A DNA stretch of 64,000 nucleotides from Aquirufa nivalisilvae (GCF_004307455.1 NZ_SEWX01000005.1:248001-312000); one strand, 5' to 3'; shown: positions 17,011 through 26,674, numbered from the stretch's first letter. Made by a program: numbers and translations. The notes: a model not told the origin generated them from the sequence alone.

Positions 17011-18633
17011 TTAAAGGATAAATCGTGTCGATAAGAAGTTAGATTGTTGATTTTCAACAATTTGATTCACAATATCCTTATTCGCCTGAGTTGCTTTGGT
17101 CGCAACTACGGTACGAATGGAGAATGAACGCAGAGCAGCTGTAACAGAAAGTGTTCCCTCTGCCGAATCCTTACGACCAGTGAATGGGAAGGAATCTGGT
17201 CCACGTTGACACTGTGCATTGATATTAACACGAGAAACTTGATTTACCGTTTCATCTATTAAAGCTGAAATTTGGTTTGGATCTGTTCCAAATATAGCCA
17301 CTTGCTGACCGTGTGATGATTCGTGGATATAATCAATCGGTACATTGATATCATCAAATGGCACCACTGGCACTACTGGTCCAAATTGCTCTTCTGACCA
17401 AACTTTCATTTTCTTGTTTACTGGATACAATAAAGCCGGGAAGAATAAAGATTTGGCATTTTCTCCGCCATGTTTATTCAATACTTTGGCTCCATGCAAC
17501 TTAGCATCTTCAATCAATTCCTTCAAATAAGCTGGTTTATTCGGCTCAGGAAGAGGGGTGATTTGTACACCAGAATCCCATACCATTCCAACTTTAATGG
17601 CTTCAATCTTTTCAGCTAATCCTTTGTTAAATGCCTCAGCCAAGCTGCTATGAACAAAGATGATTTTGATAGCAGTACAACGTTGACCATTGAATGATAA
17701 TGAACCTAATAAACACTCATTGATTGCATTATCTAACTGAGCACTTTCCGTCACAATCGCTGCATTTTTGGCATCTAATCCTAAAATGGCACGTAAACGA
17801 TTCACCTTAGGGTGCATTTTCTTTAATTTATCCGCTACTTTAGATGAACCAATTAAAGTTAATACATCAATTTTGCCCGATTCCATCAATTGGGGAATAA
17901 TGGAATTTCCACGTCCATACAAAGTATTAATTACTCCTGCAGGGAAAGATTCTCTAAATGCTTCCAATAAGGGGTAGTGCAATAATGTACCGTGTTTCGG
18001 GGGTTTGAATAAAACCGTATTACCCATAATTAATGCTGGGATTAGGGTGGTAAAGGTTTCATTTAATGGATAATTAAACGGTCCCATACATAATACCACT
18101 CCTAATGGCGAACGGCGAACCTGGCCAATAATACCTTCTTCAATTAAGAAAGTTGAAGAATTTCTATCAATGTCTTTTAAGGCACCAATCGTATCGTAAA
18201 TGTATTGGACAGTTCTGTCAAATTCTTTTTGTGAATCAGTCAATGATTTTCCAATTTCCCACATCAATAATTTAACTACCTCGTCACGCTTCAAAATCAT
18301 CTTTTGTGTGAATTTTTCCACACATTCAATGCGTTTGTCAACTGACATGGATGGCCATTCTCCTCGACCATTGGAGTATGCTTTTACACCTGCGTAAAGA
18401 ACCTCCATAGCATCTGTAGCATCAGTTATTGGATATGAACCAATTCGTTTAGGTTCGAATCCTTTTTCTGATTTAATATATATGGGAGACCAAACATCTT
18501 GAGTTTTGCCTTTCCATTGGCGCATCTCTCCATTCACTAAATATTCTCTTTGTTCGATCGGTTTGACCAAATCATATTCTTTGGGAATTTCTCCTTCTTT
18601 GGGAAACAGTTTTTCTAATTCACTCGATTGCAT
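17011..18633 (-). CDS. gapN: NADP-dependent non-phosphorylating glyceraldehyde-3-phosphate dehydrogenase-like aldehyde dehydrogenase
   Basis: The 540-residue protein is an aldehyde dehydrogenase with the catalytic cysteine in FNGQRCTAIKI, the cofactor-domain segment LCMGPFNYPLNET and NTVLFKPPK. The extended N-terminus (about 40 residues: PKEGEIPKEYDLVKPIEQ, then YLVNGEMRQWKG) matches the GapN-like group of Bacteroidota. It would oxidise glyceraldehyde-3-phosphate to 3-phosphoglycerate, making NADPH. The ALDH motif that usually reads ELGGK is GLDAK here, so the general-base Glu may come from elsewhere. Substrate assignment is by similarity only. A terminator follows the gene, and an inverted repeat at 18672-18710 lies upstream. 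Confidence 0.8.
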   Translation of the reverse strand: MQSSELEKLFPKEGEIPKEYDLVKPIEQREYLVNGEMRQWKGKTQDVWSPIYIKSEKGFEPKRIGSYPITDATDAMEVLYAGVKAYSNGRGEWPSMSVDKRIECVEKFTQKMILKRDEVVKLLMWEIGKSLTDSQKEFDRTVQYIYDTIGALKDIDRNSSTFLIEEGIIGQVRRSPLGVVLCMGPFNYPLNETFTTLIPALIMGNTVLFKPPKHGTLLHYPLLEAFRESFPAGVINTLYGRGNSIIPQLMESGKIDVLTLIGSSKVADKLKKMHPKVNRLRAILGLDAKNAAIVTESAQLDNAINECLLGSLSFNGQRCTAIKIIFVHSSLAEAFNKGLAEKIEAIKVGMVWDSGVQITPLPEPNKPAYLKELIEDAKLHGAKVLNKHGGENAKSLFFPALLYPVNKKMKVWSEEQFGPVVPVVPFDDINVPIDYIHESSHGQQVAIFGTDPNQISALIDETVNQVSRVNINAQCQRGPDSFPFTGRKDSAEGTLSVTAALRSFSIRTVVATKATQANKDIVNQIVENQQSNFLSTRFIL

Positions 18634-18671
18634 AGGTTATATTTTTATTGTCGCAAATTTCAGCTATTTGA

Positions 18672-18710
18672 ACTATTCAAAGAATTCATGGCATGTATTA
18701 TTTGAATAGT
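18672..18710. repeat. 10-bp inverted repeat upstream of the gapN-like gene
   Basis: ACTATTCAAA at 18672-18681 and TTTGAATAGT at 18701-18710 are perfect inverse copies 19 nt apart. It lies 39 nt upstream of the dehydrogenase start. TTTG on the minus strand at 18681-18678 could serve as a -33 element, with a degenerate GAAATTTG 16 nt on. It could be an operator or a weak terminator of the upstream operon. Confidence 0.45.
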
Positions 18711-18750
18711 AATACTATTTTGTGAAAATATTATAAAAATTCTAAAATAG

Positions 18751-18942
18751 CTATTGGTTAATTTCTGAATTCAAGGGATATTTTCTCCTGATTCGATTGA
18801 TCTGAAATCGCTTTTGATCTGTAAAGCTGGCTTCATGTAGTTGACTAAATTCGTAAAGCCAGGTAGAAAAGAGTTCGATGTCATTAGCTTTAAAAGCTAA
18901 TGCATCTATTTTTTTACTGATTAAATAGGTTTCAAATTCCAT
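18751..18942 (-). CDS. Small hypothetical protein (63 aa) coupled to the MFS gene
   Basis: The 63-residue, highly charged soluble protein (MEFETYLISKKIDALAFKAN..., basic C-terminus INRIRRKYPLN) has no recognised domain, signal or membrane segment. It is likely real: its ATG overlaps the end of the MFS gene by 11 nt on the same strand, the codon use resembles its neighbours, and the position at the end of a tight five-gene run suggests translational coupling. Its function is unknown; a helical partner or regulator of the upstream products is possible but unsupported. Confidence 0.62.
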   Translation of the reverse strand: MEFETYLISKKIDALAFKANDIELFSTWLYEFSQLHEASFTDQKRFQINRIRRKYPLNSEINQ

Positions 18943-20116
18943 TTCTAGTCCAGTTTTTCCTGAATGTTAATAATACTACCAATGCAATACTAGCTAATAA
19001 TCCAGCAATGAAAAAGGGAAGAGGGATCATTTTACTAAATCCTTTATATAATAATCCTGACAAAAACGCACCAATTCCAATTCCCATTTCCAAAGCAATG
19101 TACATGGTGGCCATGGCTCTTCCCATGTGATTTTTATGGGCTAAATCCGTAGTCCAGGCAGCTAAGGTGGGCGTAGAAAAACCCCATGATATGCCAAATA
19201 AAATGGCAGAAATAATTAAGGTTAATGCAGATGCCGGAAATGCTAAAAGAAACATGGCGGCAATTAAAAATGCACAAGAAATGATCAATACAGGTATTCT
19301 TCCATGTTTATCAGAACTTTTTGAAAAGAAAAAACGGACAAAAATGGAAGCGATTGTGTAAATCGTAAAATAGAGCCCTTTATTATGCCAACCCACTAAT
19401 TTGGTGGTATCAGGAAGTAAAGTAACCACTACTCCCGAAGAGAAAGCCATCAAAATCATGATCAAAAAAACGGGAGCTATTTTGGGCTCAAATACATCAT
19501 TCCAATTGATTTTAAATAGCTTTAGTGAAAATTTGCTTTTCATGCTTTTGGGCAAAGTTTCTTCCAATTTCATTAAAATGACAATGGAAGCTAAAGCAAA
19601 TAAAGAAGAAACATAAAACATGGCTTGTAATCCAATACTATTAGCTAAACCAGAACCGATACTTGGACCAATAGACATGCCTGTCGCAGTAAATATCCCT
19701 AATGTTCCTTGAGCTTCTCCACGGCGATGTTCAGGAATAATATCGGCGACATAGGCTGCTGTGGCAGTGGGTTTCGTCCCGGTCGACATACCATGAATAA
19801 AACGCAGAAATAAGAAGGCTTGAACGGTATGTACCATCGGGTAAATACCTCCGCAGATAAAACAAACGATGGATCCAAAGGCCATGACAGGTACACGACC
19901 TATGTGATCTGTTAATTTTCCTGAGAAAGGTCTACTGAGTCCTGCAGTTAAGGTAAATAGAGCGATGATGTATCCAATGTATTCGCTTCCTCCCATGGCA
20001 GCCAAGTAATCTGGAAGCTCGGGAATAATCATGGAAAAACTGGCCGCAAATAAAAAATTACTTGTACAAAGTAACCAGAAGGGTATGGTATAAATTTTCT
20101 CTTCTTGTATTTCCAT
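18932..20116 (-). CDS. MFS transporter (12 TM, DHA1-like)
   Basis: The 394-residue protein has the 12-helix MFS profile. LTAGLSRPFSGKLTDHIGRV is motif A in the loop between helices 2 and 3, and FTATGMSIGPSIGSGLANS resembles the antiporter motif C. A second loop with SKSSDKHGRIPV is the pseudo-repeat of motif A. The substrate is unknown; a drug or metabolite exporter is the best guess. It starts 1 nt after the RND gene and overlaps the small ORF downstream, so the three are co-expressed. Confidence 0.88.
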   Translation of the reverse strand: MEIQEEKIYTIPFWLLCTSNFLFAASFSMIIPELPDYLAAMGGSEYIGYIIALFTLTAGLSRPFSGKLTDHIGRVPVMAFGSIVCFICGGIYPMVHTVQAFLFLRFIHGMSTGTKPTATAAYVADIIPEHRRGEAQGTLGIFTATGMSIGPSIGSGLANSIGLQAMFYVSSLFALASIVILMKLEETLPKSMKSKFSLKLFKINWNDVFEPKIAPVFLIMILMAFSSGVVVTLLPDTTKLVGWHNKGLYFTIYTIASIFVRFFFSKSSDKHGRIPVLIISCAFLIAAMFLLAFPASALTLIISAILFGISWGFSTPTLAAWTTDLAHKNHMGRAMATMYIALEMGIGIGAFLSGLLYKGFSKMIPLPFFIAGLLASIALVVLLTFRKNWTRNGI

Positions 20117-20117
20117 C

Positions 20118-22490
20118 CTAAATTTCCTCCTCTATGATGGTGTCGATTTCTTTTTTATTCAAGCCCATTAAGAAGGCAGGTAATAGAATCAGATTACAAA
20201 TCATTGCCATCAATAAAGTAATGGAAACTAAAATGCCCAAAGCCTGTGTTCCTTTGAAGGTAGAAGCCGTAAAGATGAAAAAGCCAAAAAATAAAATCAT
20301 GGCTGTATAAAACATCGATACCCCCGTTTTTTGAATCGTAATTTGTACAGCTCTTTTTACATTCATTTGATTCTTTAGCCACTCTTCTTTATACCTGGTT
20401 AAGAAATAAATAGTCCCATCACTGGATATACCAAAAGCAATCGAAAAGATAAGGATAGTACTTGGCTTCAATGCAATATTGAAATATCCCATTAAGCCAG
20501 CTGTAATAATCAAAGGAATTAAACTAGGTAAAGTTGATATTAACACCATTTTCCATGACCTAAATAAAACAGCCATCAGAAGGCAAATTAAGACAATTGC
20601 CGTAATGGTACTTTCAATTAAGTTCTTTTGTAAATATTCGGTGTTAAATGAATTAATAACTGAATTCCCTGTAACATCAGCTTGATAAGCATTGGGATTA
20701 TCCTTAGCCAATATTTCTCCAGTTTCAGGATCTGTTCTGAAAATACTATCAATCTTAGGTTGTAAAATTTGATATAATTCTTTCGTTCTAACTGTACCTG
20801 CATCCGCCATTTGGTAAGAAATACGGGTGTGCTGCTTTTCTTTATCGATGAATCCAGCAAATAGATTACTCTTGCCTGATAAGCTCGATTGAAAGTCTTT
20901 CAGTTTATTCAATTCGTCAATCCCTGGAAGGGTGAAATATTTGGGGTCTCCACCTCGATACACTTGGTATAAATACTTAGTAGCTGTCAAAATGGAAAGT
21001 CCCGTAGTGAATTCAGGGTATTTTGCCATGAGCTTCTCTGTCCTTTTCATTTTAGATAAAATTTCAGGACTTAATGCCTTTCCTGGTGATTTAGCATCTA
21101 CTGAAATTTCGAAAGGAATGATGCCATGAAAATGCTTTTCAATAAATTTTAAATCCGTGTATATCGCATTTTCACGAGGTAAATCATCGACAATAAATCC
21201 AATGGCCTTTATTTGCAATAAACCGTAGACGGACACCATCAACAAAAAGATGACAGTTCCATAAATGGATTTTCGATGATTTAAAACCCAATTTTCAATT
21301 CTAATCAAGAATAAATTAACTCTTTTAGATTCAAAATGAGCCAAATCTTTTGGTCGAGGTGGTGCTAAGAAACTAAAGAAAATAGGAATTAATAGAAGGG
21401 ATAATAAAAAAGTAAACATCACATTCACAGAAGCTACAATCCCAAATTCAACCAATAATCCTGAACCTGTAAAACTAAACACCCCAAATCCAATGGAAGT
21501 AGTAAGATTGGCTAGGAACAAGGTTCTACCTACTTTAGAAGCACTTTCTTTCAATGAAAAAAGCTTGTCTTGTGTCTGTATGTAAGTCTCATGGTATTTA
21601 TTCAATAAGAAAATAACATTGGGTATACCAATCACAACTATGAGGGGAGGTATTAAACCAGAAAGTAAAGTGATTTTAAACCCTAGAAATACAATGGTGG
21701 CTAATGAAGCAAGAATACCAATTAGAATCACAATTAAGGCAAAAAACACGACCTGTATGGATCTGAAAAAGAATAATAAGATGAGTGAAGTTACTAAGAT
21801 GGCTAAGCCAAGAAATATAATCAGTTCTTTCGTTACTTGAGACGTATATTCCGTACGAATAAAGGGCATTCCTGAGAAGTGAATATCTCGTTTGGTAGAT
21901 AATCGATATTCTTCTCCTAACTGCTTAATTTTCTTAACTAAAGTGATTCTACCTTTATCATTAATTGTTTTTTGATCTAAGGTAATTAACAATAAATGTA
22001 CCTTGTAGTCATCTGTATATAAGAAATTAGTAAAAATGGGTAATCGACTAATTTTACTTTTTAAGGTATCTAAGCGCTCTTGTGTAGTAGGTAAATTGGC
22101 ATCCCAAATGGTCCTAGTTTTAAACTTTTTGTCCGTGCTATCAATATATACTTCTGGTAAATTGGATAAGGATAAAATGTTTTTGATCCCGGCTAATTGT
22201 TTGATATCCTGACTTAGTTTTTTCCAAGCATCAAATTCGGCAGGAGTGAAAAGCTGTGGGTTTTCTAGACCTATCACCATCACATTGCCATCTTCTCCAT
22301 ATTTCTTTTTGAAGCCTTCATAAAGCTGAAAGCGCTCATCTGTTTTAGGCAATATTTTAGCTAATTCATAACTTAATTGAATTTGCGAAGCCTTGTAAAT
22401 AAGCCCTACAGTTAGAAGAGCTAAAACAAAAAGAATAGCAATTTTATGTTTTAAAATATTGGATCCAATCCAATCCCAGGCGTTTTTCAT
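20118..22490 (-). CDS. RND/MMPL-family transporter (HAE3-like)
   Basis: The 790-residue protein has two repeats, each with one helix, a large extracytoplasmic domain and a five-helix bundle: TM1 near 14-30 (HKIAILFVLALLTVGLIY), loop 1 to about 220, bundle to about 375, then a second copy from about 395. FGISSDGTIYFLTRYKEEW is the conserved helix 10-11 segment of MMPL proteins. The length and single-subunit form fit HAE3/MMPL proteins that move lipids or hydrophobic metabolites rather than three-part drug pumps. It sits 2 nt behind ispD. The cargo is unknown, though an isoprenoid-derived lipid is conceivable. Confidence 0.88.
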   Translation of the reverse strand: MKNAWDWIGSNILKHKIAILFVLALLTVGLIYKASQIQLSYELAKILPKTDERFQLYEGFKKKYGEDGNVMVIGLENPQLFTPAEFDAWKKLSQDIKQLAGIKNILSLSNLPEVYIDSTDKKFKTRTIWDANLPTTQERLDTLKSKISRLPIFTNFLYTDDYKVHLLLITLDQKTINDKGRITLVKKIKQLGEEYRLSTKRDIHFSGMPFIRTEYTSQVTKELIIFLGLAILVTSLILLFFFRSIQVVFFALIVILIGILASLATIVFLGFKITLLSGLIPPLIVVIGIPNVIFLLNKYHETYIQTQDKLFSLKESASKVGRTLFLANLTTSIGFGVFSFTGSGLLVEFGIVASVNVMFTFLLSLLLIPIFFSFLAPPRPKDLAHFESKRVNLFLIRIENWVLNHRKSIYGTVIFLLMVSVYGLLQIKAIGFIVDDLPRENAIYTDLKFIEKHFHGIIPFEISVDAKSPGKALSPEILSKMKRTEKLMAKYPEFTTGLSILTATKYLYQVYRGGDPKYFTLPGIDELNKLKDFQSSLSGKSNLFAGFIDKEKQHTRISYQMADAGTVRTKELYQILQPKIDSIFRTDPETGEILAKDNPNAYQADVTGNSVINSFNTEYLQKNLIESTITAIVLICLLMAVLFRSWKMVLISTLPSLIPLIITAGLMGYFNIALKPSTILIFSIAFGISSDGTIYFLTRYKEEWLKNQMNVKRAVQITIQKTGVSMFYTAMILFFGFFIFTASTFKGTQALGILVSITLLMAMICNLILLPAFLMGLNKKEIDTIIEEEI

Positions 22491-22492
22491 GT

Positions 22493-23182
22493 TTATACTT
22501 TTTGAGTCAATGCTTCAGCAATCAGCAAATCCTCAGGGGTTGTAATTTTAATATTGGAATAATTTCCTTCCACTAAGTGAATATCAATTCCTAATAATTC
22601 CACCACACTCGCATCATCCGTAAATGAATCTTGATATTCTTGTTGAAATGCTCTTTTTAAAAGAGAAAATTCGAATATCTGCGGTGTTTGAATGAGTTTA
22701 ATTTGTGTTCGATCTAAAGGAAGATATACGTTTTCGTTATTATCCCATTGACGAATCGAATCCTTACTAGAAACGGCTAATACGGCATTTCCATGTTCTT
22801 CAGCATGTTGATAAGCTTGCTGGATACAAGTTATAGATACCAATGGCCTAACACCATCATGAATAGCTACTAAAGCTTGCTGATTTTCCTGAATAGCTTG
22901 AATACCCTGTTGACTAGAATGAAAACGAGTAGCGCCACCTTCCACTAAGTGATGTGGACATTGTTGTAGAATTTCAGGATGTTCTTGACAAAGTAAATGC
23001 CAAGTAGAGAATTGATTCTGAGGTAAAACTAAAATCAATTCAATGTCAGCGAATGCTTTTTTGAATTGTAGAAGAGTATGGAATAAAATGGGTTTGCCTT
23101 GAAGGAGCAAAAATTGTTTGGGAACGGCACTTTTCATTCGCTGTCCAGTACCTCCGGCTACAATGATGGCATATTTCTTCAA
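22493..23182 (-). CDS. ispD: 2-C-methyl-D-erythritol 4-phosphate cytidylyltransferase
   Basis: The 229-residue protein shows the IspD nucleotide-binding N-terminus VAGGTGQRMKSAVPKQFLLL, then HDGVRPLVS, and TDDASVVELLG near the C-terminus. It couples CTP to MEP in the non-mevalonate isoprenoid pathway. The start is TTG at 23182: no in-frame ATG or GTG lies between it and the queA stop, and the motif begins at residue 8. It is 17 nt behind queA and 2 nt ahead of the RND gene. Confidence 0.96.
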   Translation of the reverse strand: MKKYAIIVAGGTGQRMKSAVPKQFLLLQGKPILFHTLLQFKKAFADIELILVLPQNQFSTWHLLCQEHPEILQQCPHHLVEGGATRFHSSQQGIQAIQENQQALVAIHDGVRPLVSITCIQQAYQHAEEHGNAVLAVSSKDSIRQWDNNENVYLPLDRTQIKLIQTPQIFEFSLLKRAFQQEYQDSFTDDASVVELLGIDIHLVEGNYSNIKITTPEDLLIAEALTQKV

Positions 23183-23199
23183 AACAAACCCGATTTTAG

Positions 23200-24252
23200 T
23201 TAGATGATTAACATAACGTCACCATAACTAAAGAAACGATACTTCTCTTTAATGGCTTGTTGGTATGCTTCATGAATTAATTCATATCCTCCAAACGCCG
23301 AAGTCATCATCAAAAGTATAGACTCAGGTAAATGAAAATTAGTTAATAAAGCAGTAGGTATTTTGAATTCGTATGGAGGGAAAATGAATTTATCTGTCCA
23401 GCTATTGATTGGTTTTAAGTGACCACTAGCAGAAACAGATGATTCCAATGCTTTCATTACTGTTGTTCCAACAGATAATACATGCTTTTTATTGTCAATA
23501 GCTTGATTGACATAATCACAAGTATCTTGATTGATAATAAAATGTTCAGAATCTGTTTTATGCTTAGTCAAATCTTCTACATCAACCTGACGGAAAGTAC
23601 CTAAACCAACGTGCAAGGTAATAGGAGTGAACTGCGCGCCGTTAAGTTCCATTTTTTTCATGATGATCTTCGAGAAGTGCAATCCGGCTGTTGGAGCAGC
23701 CACAGCACCCACATGCTCAGCATAAATGGTTTGAAAACGCTCAGCATCTTCTGGGGTAGCTTCTCTCTTAGAACGGATTTCTTCAGGAAGTGGAGTTTCT
23801 CCTAATTCGTGAATAGCTGCCATTAAAGCATCATGGTCACCATCATATAAGAAACGAATTGTTCTTCCACGTGAAGTAGTATTGTCGATAACCTCGGCAA
23901 CTAAATCAGAATCTCCAAAATATAATTTATTACCAACGCGTATTTTACGAGCAGGGTCTACCAAAACATCCCATAGACGATGTTCACGATTCAATTCTCT
24001 AAGTAAAAACACTTCAATTTGAGCGCCTGTTTTTTCCTTGTTTCCATACAATCTCGCAGGGAAAACCTTCGTATTATTGGTTACTAACACATCTCCTTCT
24101 CCGAAGTAATCAACGATGTCAGTGAATTTCTTATGTTCAATGGTTTTGTTTTTTCTATTTACAACCATCATGCGAGCGTCTTCGCGGTTATCTGTTGGAT
24201 GTAAGGCAATTAAACTTTGAGGTAAATCGAATCTGAATTCAGATAATTTCAT
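23200..24252 (-). CDS. queA: S-adenosylmethionine:tRNA ribosyltransferase-isomerase
   Basis: The 350-residue protein has family signatures throughout: [20 protein letters not shown] at the start, [32 protein letters not shown], and THVGLGTFR-like [17 protein letters not shown]. It transfers ribose from SAM to preQ1 in tRNA, making epoxyqueuosine. It heads the five-gene minus-strand run queA-ispD-RND-MFS-small ORF and has a clear promoter 94-125 nt upstream. Confidence 0.98.
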   Translation of the reverse strand: MKLSEFRFDLPQSLIALHPTDNREDARMMVVNRKNKTIEHKKFTDIVDYFGEGDVLVTNNTKVFPARLYGNKEKTGAQIEVFLLRELNREHRLWDVLVDPARKIRVGNKLYFGDSDLVAEVIDNTTSRGRTIRFLYDGDHDALMAAIHELGETPLPEEIRSKREATPEDAERFQTIYAEHVGAVAAPTAGLHFSKIIMKKMELNGAQFTPITLHVGLGTFRQVDVEDLTKHKTDSEHFIINQDTCDYVNQAIDNKKHVLSVGTTVMKALESSVSASGHLKPINSWTDKFIFPPYEFKIPTALLTNFHLPESILLMMTSAFGGYELIHEAYQQAIKEKYRFFSYGDVMLII

Positions 24253-24345
24253 TCGTATGGGGTTTGAAAATGAAAAACGTAGAATTAATTAACGTAAAAA
24301 ATTAATTCAATCGTTCATTTATTTTTGAATTAAAAAAACAATTTG

Positions 24346-24377
24346 CAAATATACACTTTTCAAGGGGGGCTTGTCAA
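24346..24377 (-). promoter_or_regulatory. Promoter of the queA operon
   Basis: On the minus strand TTG (24377-24375), a 21-nt spacer and TATATTTG (24353-24346). This predicts a leader of roughly 85-90 nt. The rest of the 183-nt gap to the photolyase gene is AT-rich, with a GGGGGG run on the plus strand at 24364-24369 and no other feature I can name. Confidence 0.65.
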
Positions 24378-24435
24378 GGTAATTTTTTGAAACAATCAAT
24401 AGCCATGTCAGTTTACCTAGTGTAAATTGGTAAGA

Positions 24436-25731
24436 ATGAATGAGATTTCTGTTTTTTGGTTTCGCCGTGATTTGCGTATAAAGGATAATGTCGGGCTTTT
24501 TGAAGCTTTAAGTAGTGCATTTCCTGTTTTGCCTATTTTTATTTTTGACCCTAATATTTTAGATAAATTAGAAAATAAAAAAGATGCCCGAGTTGAATTT
24601 ATTCATGAAGCACTCGCAAATTTAAAAAGTGATATTCAGGAACGAGGTGGCGATTTGATGGTATTACATGACAATCCTTTATCTACTTTTAAATCATTAG
24701 CACAGCATTACACTATCAAACATATTTACACCAATCATGACTACGAAAGTTATGCTATTCAACGGGACTCTGACATCAAAACATGGGCTGAGGACTTAGG
24801 AATATCATTTCATAGTTTTAAGGATCAAGTCATTTTTGAAAAGGATGAAGTTTTAACTGGGCAAAATACGCCCTACACGGTTTTTACTCCTTATTCAAGA
24901 AAGTGGAAAGAAAAGTTAGCAAATACCGAATGGAGGCAATTTGAATCAGAAAATTTGTCAAATTATGTTCGTGGCTCATTTGAAATGCCAGCATTAAATA
25001 CATTGGGTTTTCAACCATCTGGATTTCAATTTCCTTCATTGAGTTTTTCAGATGACATAATTCGACAATACCAGGTGAACCGCGATTATCCGGGTTTAGA
25101 TGCTACTTCTCATGCTTCTGTCCACCTCCGATTTGGAACTGTTTCGATTCGAGAATTAGTCAAAAGAGCACTAGGAAAGTCAGAAACTTGGCTAAATGAA
25201 TTGATTTGGAGGGATTTTTATTTCAATATTACTTTTCATTTTCCTCATATTGGACAAGGCTTAGCTTTTAGAAAAGAATATGATCGCATGAAATGGCGAA
25301 ATAATGAACAGGAGTTTGAGGCATGGAAAAACGGACAAACAGGCTATCCAATTGTTGACGCAGGCATGCGTGAATTGAATCAAACAGGTTTTATGCACAA
25401 CCGTGTGCGCATGATAGTGGCTAGTTTTCTGGTTAAGCACTTATTAATAGATTGGAGATGGGGAGAAGCCTATTTTGCTGAGAAATTATTGGATTTTGAT
25501 TTTTCAGCGAATAATGGAGGGTGGCAGTGGGCTGCAGGTTCAGGTTGCGATGCAGCGCCATATTTTAGAGTATTCAATCCTTATTTACAAACTCAAAAAT
25601 TCGACAAGGAATTAAGCTACATTAGAAAATGGGTGCCAGAGTTTCAGGAGTTTCATTATCCCAAGCCAATCGTTGATCATGAATTTGCTCGAAAACGAGT
25701 ATTGGCTGCCTATAAAGAAGCTTTAGGGTAG
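24436..25731 (+). CDS. Deoxyribodipyrimidine photolyase (cryptochrome/photolyase family)
   Basis: The 431-residue protein has the N-terminal antenna-binding domain (SVFWFRRDLRIKDNVGLFEA) and the C-terminal FAD domain with HASVHLRFGTVSIRELVKRA, WLNELIWRDFYFNI, MRELNQTGFMHNRVRMIVAS, and the tryptophan-rich DWRWGEAYFAEKLLDFDFSA, NNGGWQWAAGSGCDAAPYFR. These are class I CPD photolyase signatures, for light-driven repair of pyrimidine dimers. I start it at ATG 24436, nine nt inside a TTG-initiated extension. Its 3' end overlaps the convergent DUF3108 gene by 9 nt. Confidence 0.95.
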   Translation: MNEISVFWFRRDLRIKDNVGLFEALSSAFPVLPIFIFDPNILDKLENKKDARVEFIHEALANLKSDIQERGGDLMVLHDNPLSTFKSLAQHYTIKHIYTNHDYESYAIQRDSDIKTWAEDLGISFHSFKDQVIFEKDEVLTGQNTPYTVFTPYSRKWKEKLANTEWRQFESENLSNYVRGSFEMPALNTLGFQPSGFQFPSLSFSDDIIRQYQVNRDYPGLDATSHASVHLRFGTVSIRELVKRALGKSETWLNELIWRDFYFNITFHFPHIGQGLAFRKEYDRMKWRNNEQEFEAWKNGQTGYPIVDAGMRELNQTGFMHNRVRMIVASFLVKHLLIDWRWGEAYFAEKLLDFDFSANNGGWQWAAGSGCDAAPYFRVFNPYLQTQKFDKELSYIRKWVPEFQEFHYPKPIVDHEFARKRVLAAYKEALG

Positions 25732-26511
25732 TGCCGTATAAATGGTTTTGCCAGCTATTTTATAATCTTCTAAATCGATGCTTAAAAATCCAATCTTCAG
25801 GTTTACTTCCATTTTAAATGGAATCTGATAGCTGTCTTGGCTAATCCATAGTCGAATGGCGTCTTTGTCTTGAAACAAATTGTTTTTAGGTAACACCAAT
25901 GAGGTTCGGATACAATTTTTTGTTCCAAATTTACTTTCTACCTTTTCAAAGCCTTTTACGATACACCAAATTTCATAAACTTGGCCGTCAACAAGTATTT
26001 TGGCACTCATCTTTTGACCAATTTCTAGTTCCTGTAAGTTCTTTTTACGTAGAAAATAATAACCGGAGATTAAATCTAACATGGAGTTAGAAATGCTTAG
26101 GTTCTTATCTTTGGGGGTATTTTGTGGGGAGGAAATTTGCGCTATTCCTTTGTCGTGGTAAAAATCAATTACTTCTTGTTTTTTGTACCGCCCTTCTCTT
26201 TTATTCATTTCTGCTTTAATAGGCAATAAAGTACTTGGGTCCATGTAAGATACCCATATGTCTAAGAGTGGACTGAAAACATTGAATATACCTACTGTCT
26301 TTCCTTCTATCTCTACTTTCCTGGTAGGAATCTGTCTAACGGATCCCAAATTAGGACTGCTTTTTATCTGAGCTTCGGCAGCATTAATAAATCCAAGATG
26401 TATTCGGTATTTCAACTGCTCACCACCTAAAAGTACATCCTTGTCTTGTGCTTTTGACGTGATGGATAGGCAAAATAATAAAAAGAAATAGGCAAAAATT
26501 TTTGTTTTCAA
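25723..26511 (-). CDS. DUF3108 domain-containing exported protein
   Basis: The 262-residue protein has a signal peptide (KTKIFAYFFLLFCLSITSKAQ) and a beta-rich mature part with GEQLKYRIHLGFINAAEAQI and KMEVNLKIGFLSIDLEDYK, which fits the DUF3108 family of periplasmic beta-barrel-like proteins. No catalytic residues are visible. The start is TTG at 26511; no in-frame ATG would keep the signal peptide. It is monocistronic and convergent with photolyase. Function unknown. Confidence 0.82.
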   Translation of the reverse strand: MKTKIFAYFFLLFCLSITSKAQDKDVLLGGEQLKYRIHLGFINAAEAQIKSSPNLGSVRQIPTRKVEIEGKTVGIFNVFSPLLDIWVSYMDPSTLLPIKAEMNKREGRYKKQEVIDFYHDKGIAQISSPQNTPKDKNLSISNSMLDLISGYYFLRKKNLQELEIGQKMSAKILVDGQVYEIWCIVKGFEKVESKFGTKNCIRTSLVLPKNNLFQDKDAIRLWISQDSYQIPFKMEVNLKIGFLSIDLEDYKIAGKTIYTALP

Positions 26512-26577
26512 AGGGTAGAAGGCTCAATTTCTGGCAAGATAAGTATTAATGAAATAAGAGTATAGAATATCAAGTAA

Positions 26578-26612
26578 TTTGATTAAATATTAGTGGCTAT
26601 TTCCTATTTTTG
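26578..26612 (+). promoter_or_regulatory. Promoter of recA
   Basis: TTTG at 26578-26581, a 23-nt spacer, and TATTTTTG at 26605-26612. A perfect 10-nt palindrome, ACAAATTTGT, lies in the leader at 26629-26638. No E. coli- or Bacillus-type LexA box is present. Confidence 0.7.
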
Positions 26613-26674
26613 TTTAGCTAAATACAAAACAAATTTGTGATAGTTATCCATACCATTTTATTAATCAACATACC

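Noticed and set aside
18448-18462. GGTTCGAATCC, looking like a tRNA T-loop
   Set aside because: It lies inside the GapN-like coding sequence, and no acceptor or anticodon stem can be formed around it.
26646-26654. TTATCCATA upstream of recA as a DnaA box
   Set aside because: Only one copy, with a mismatch to TTATNCACA; no cluster nearby.
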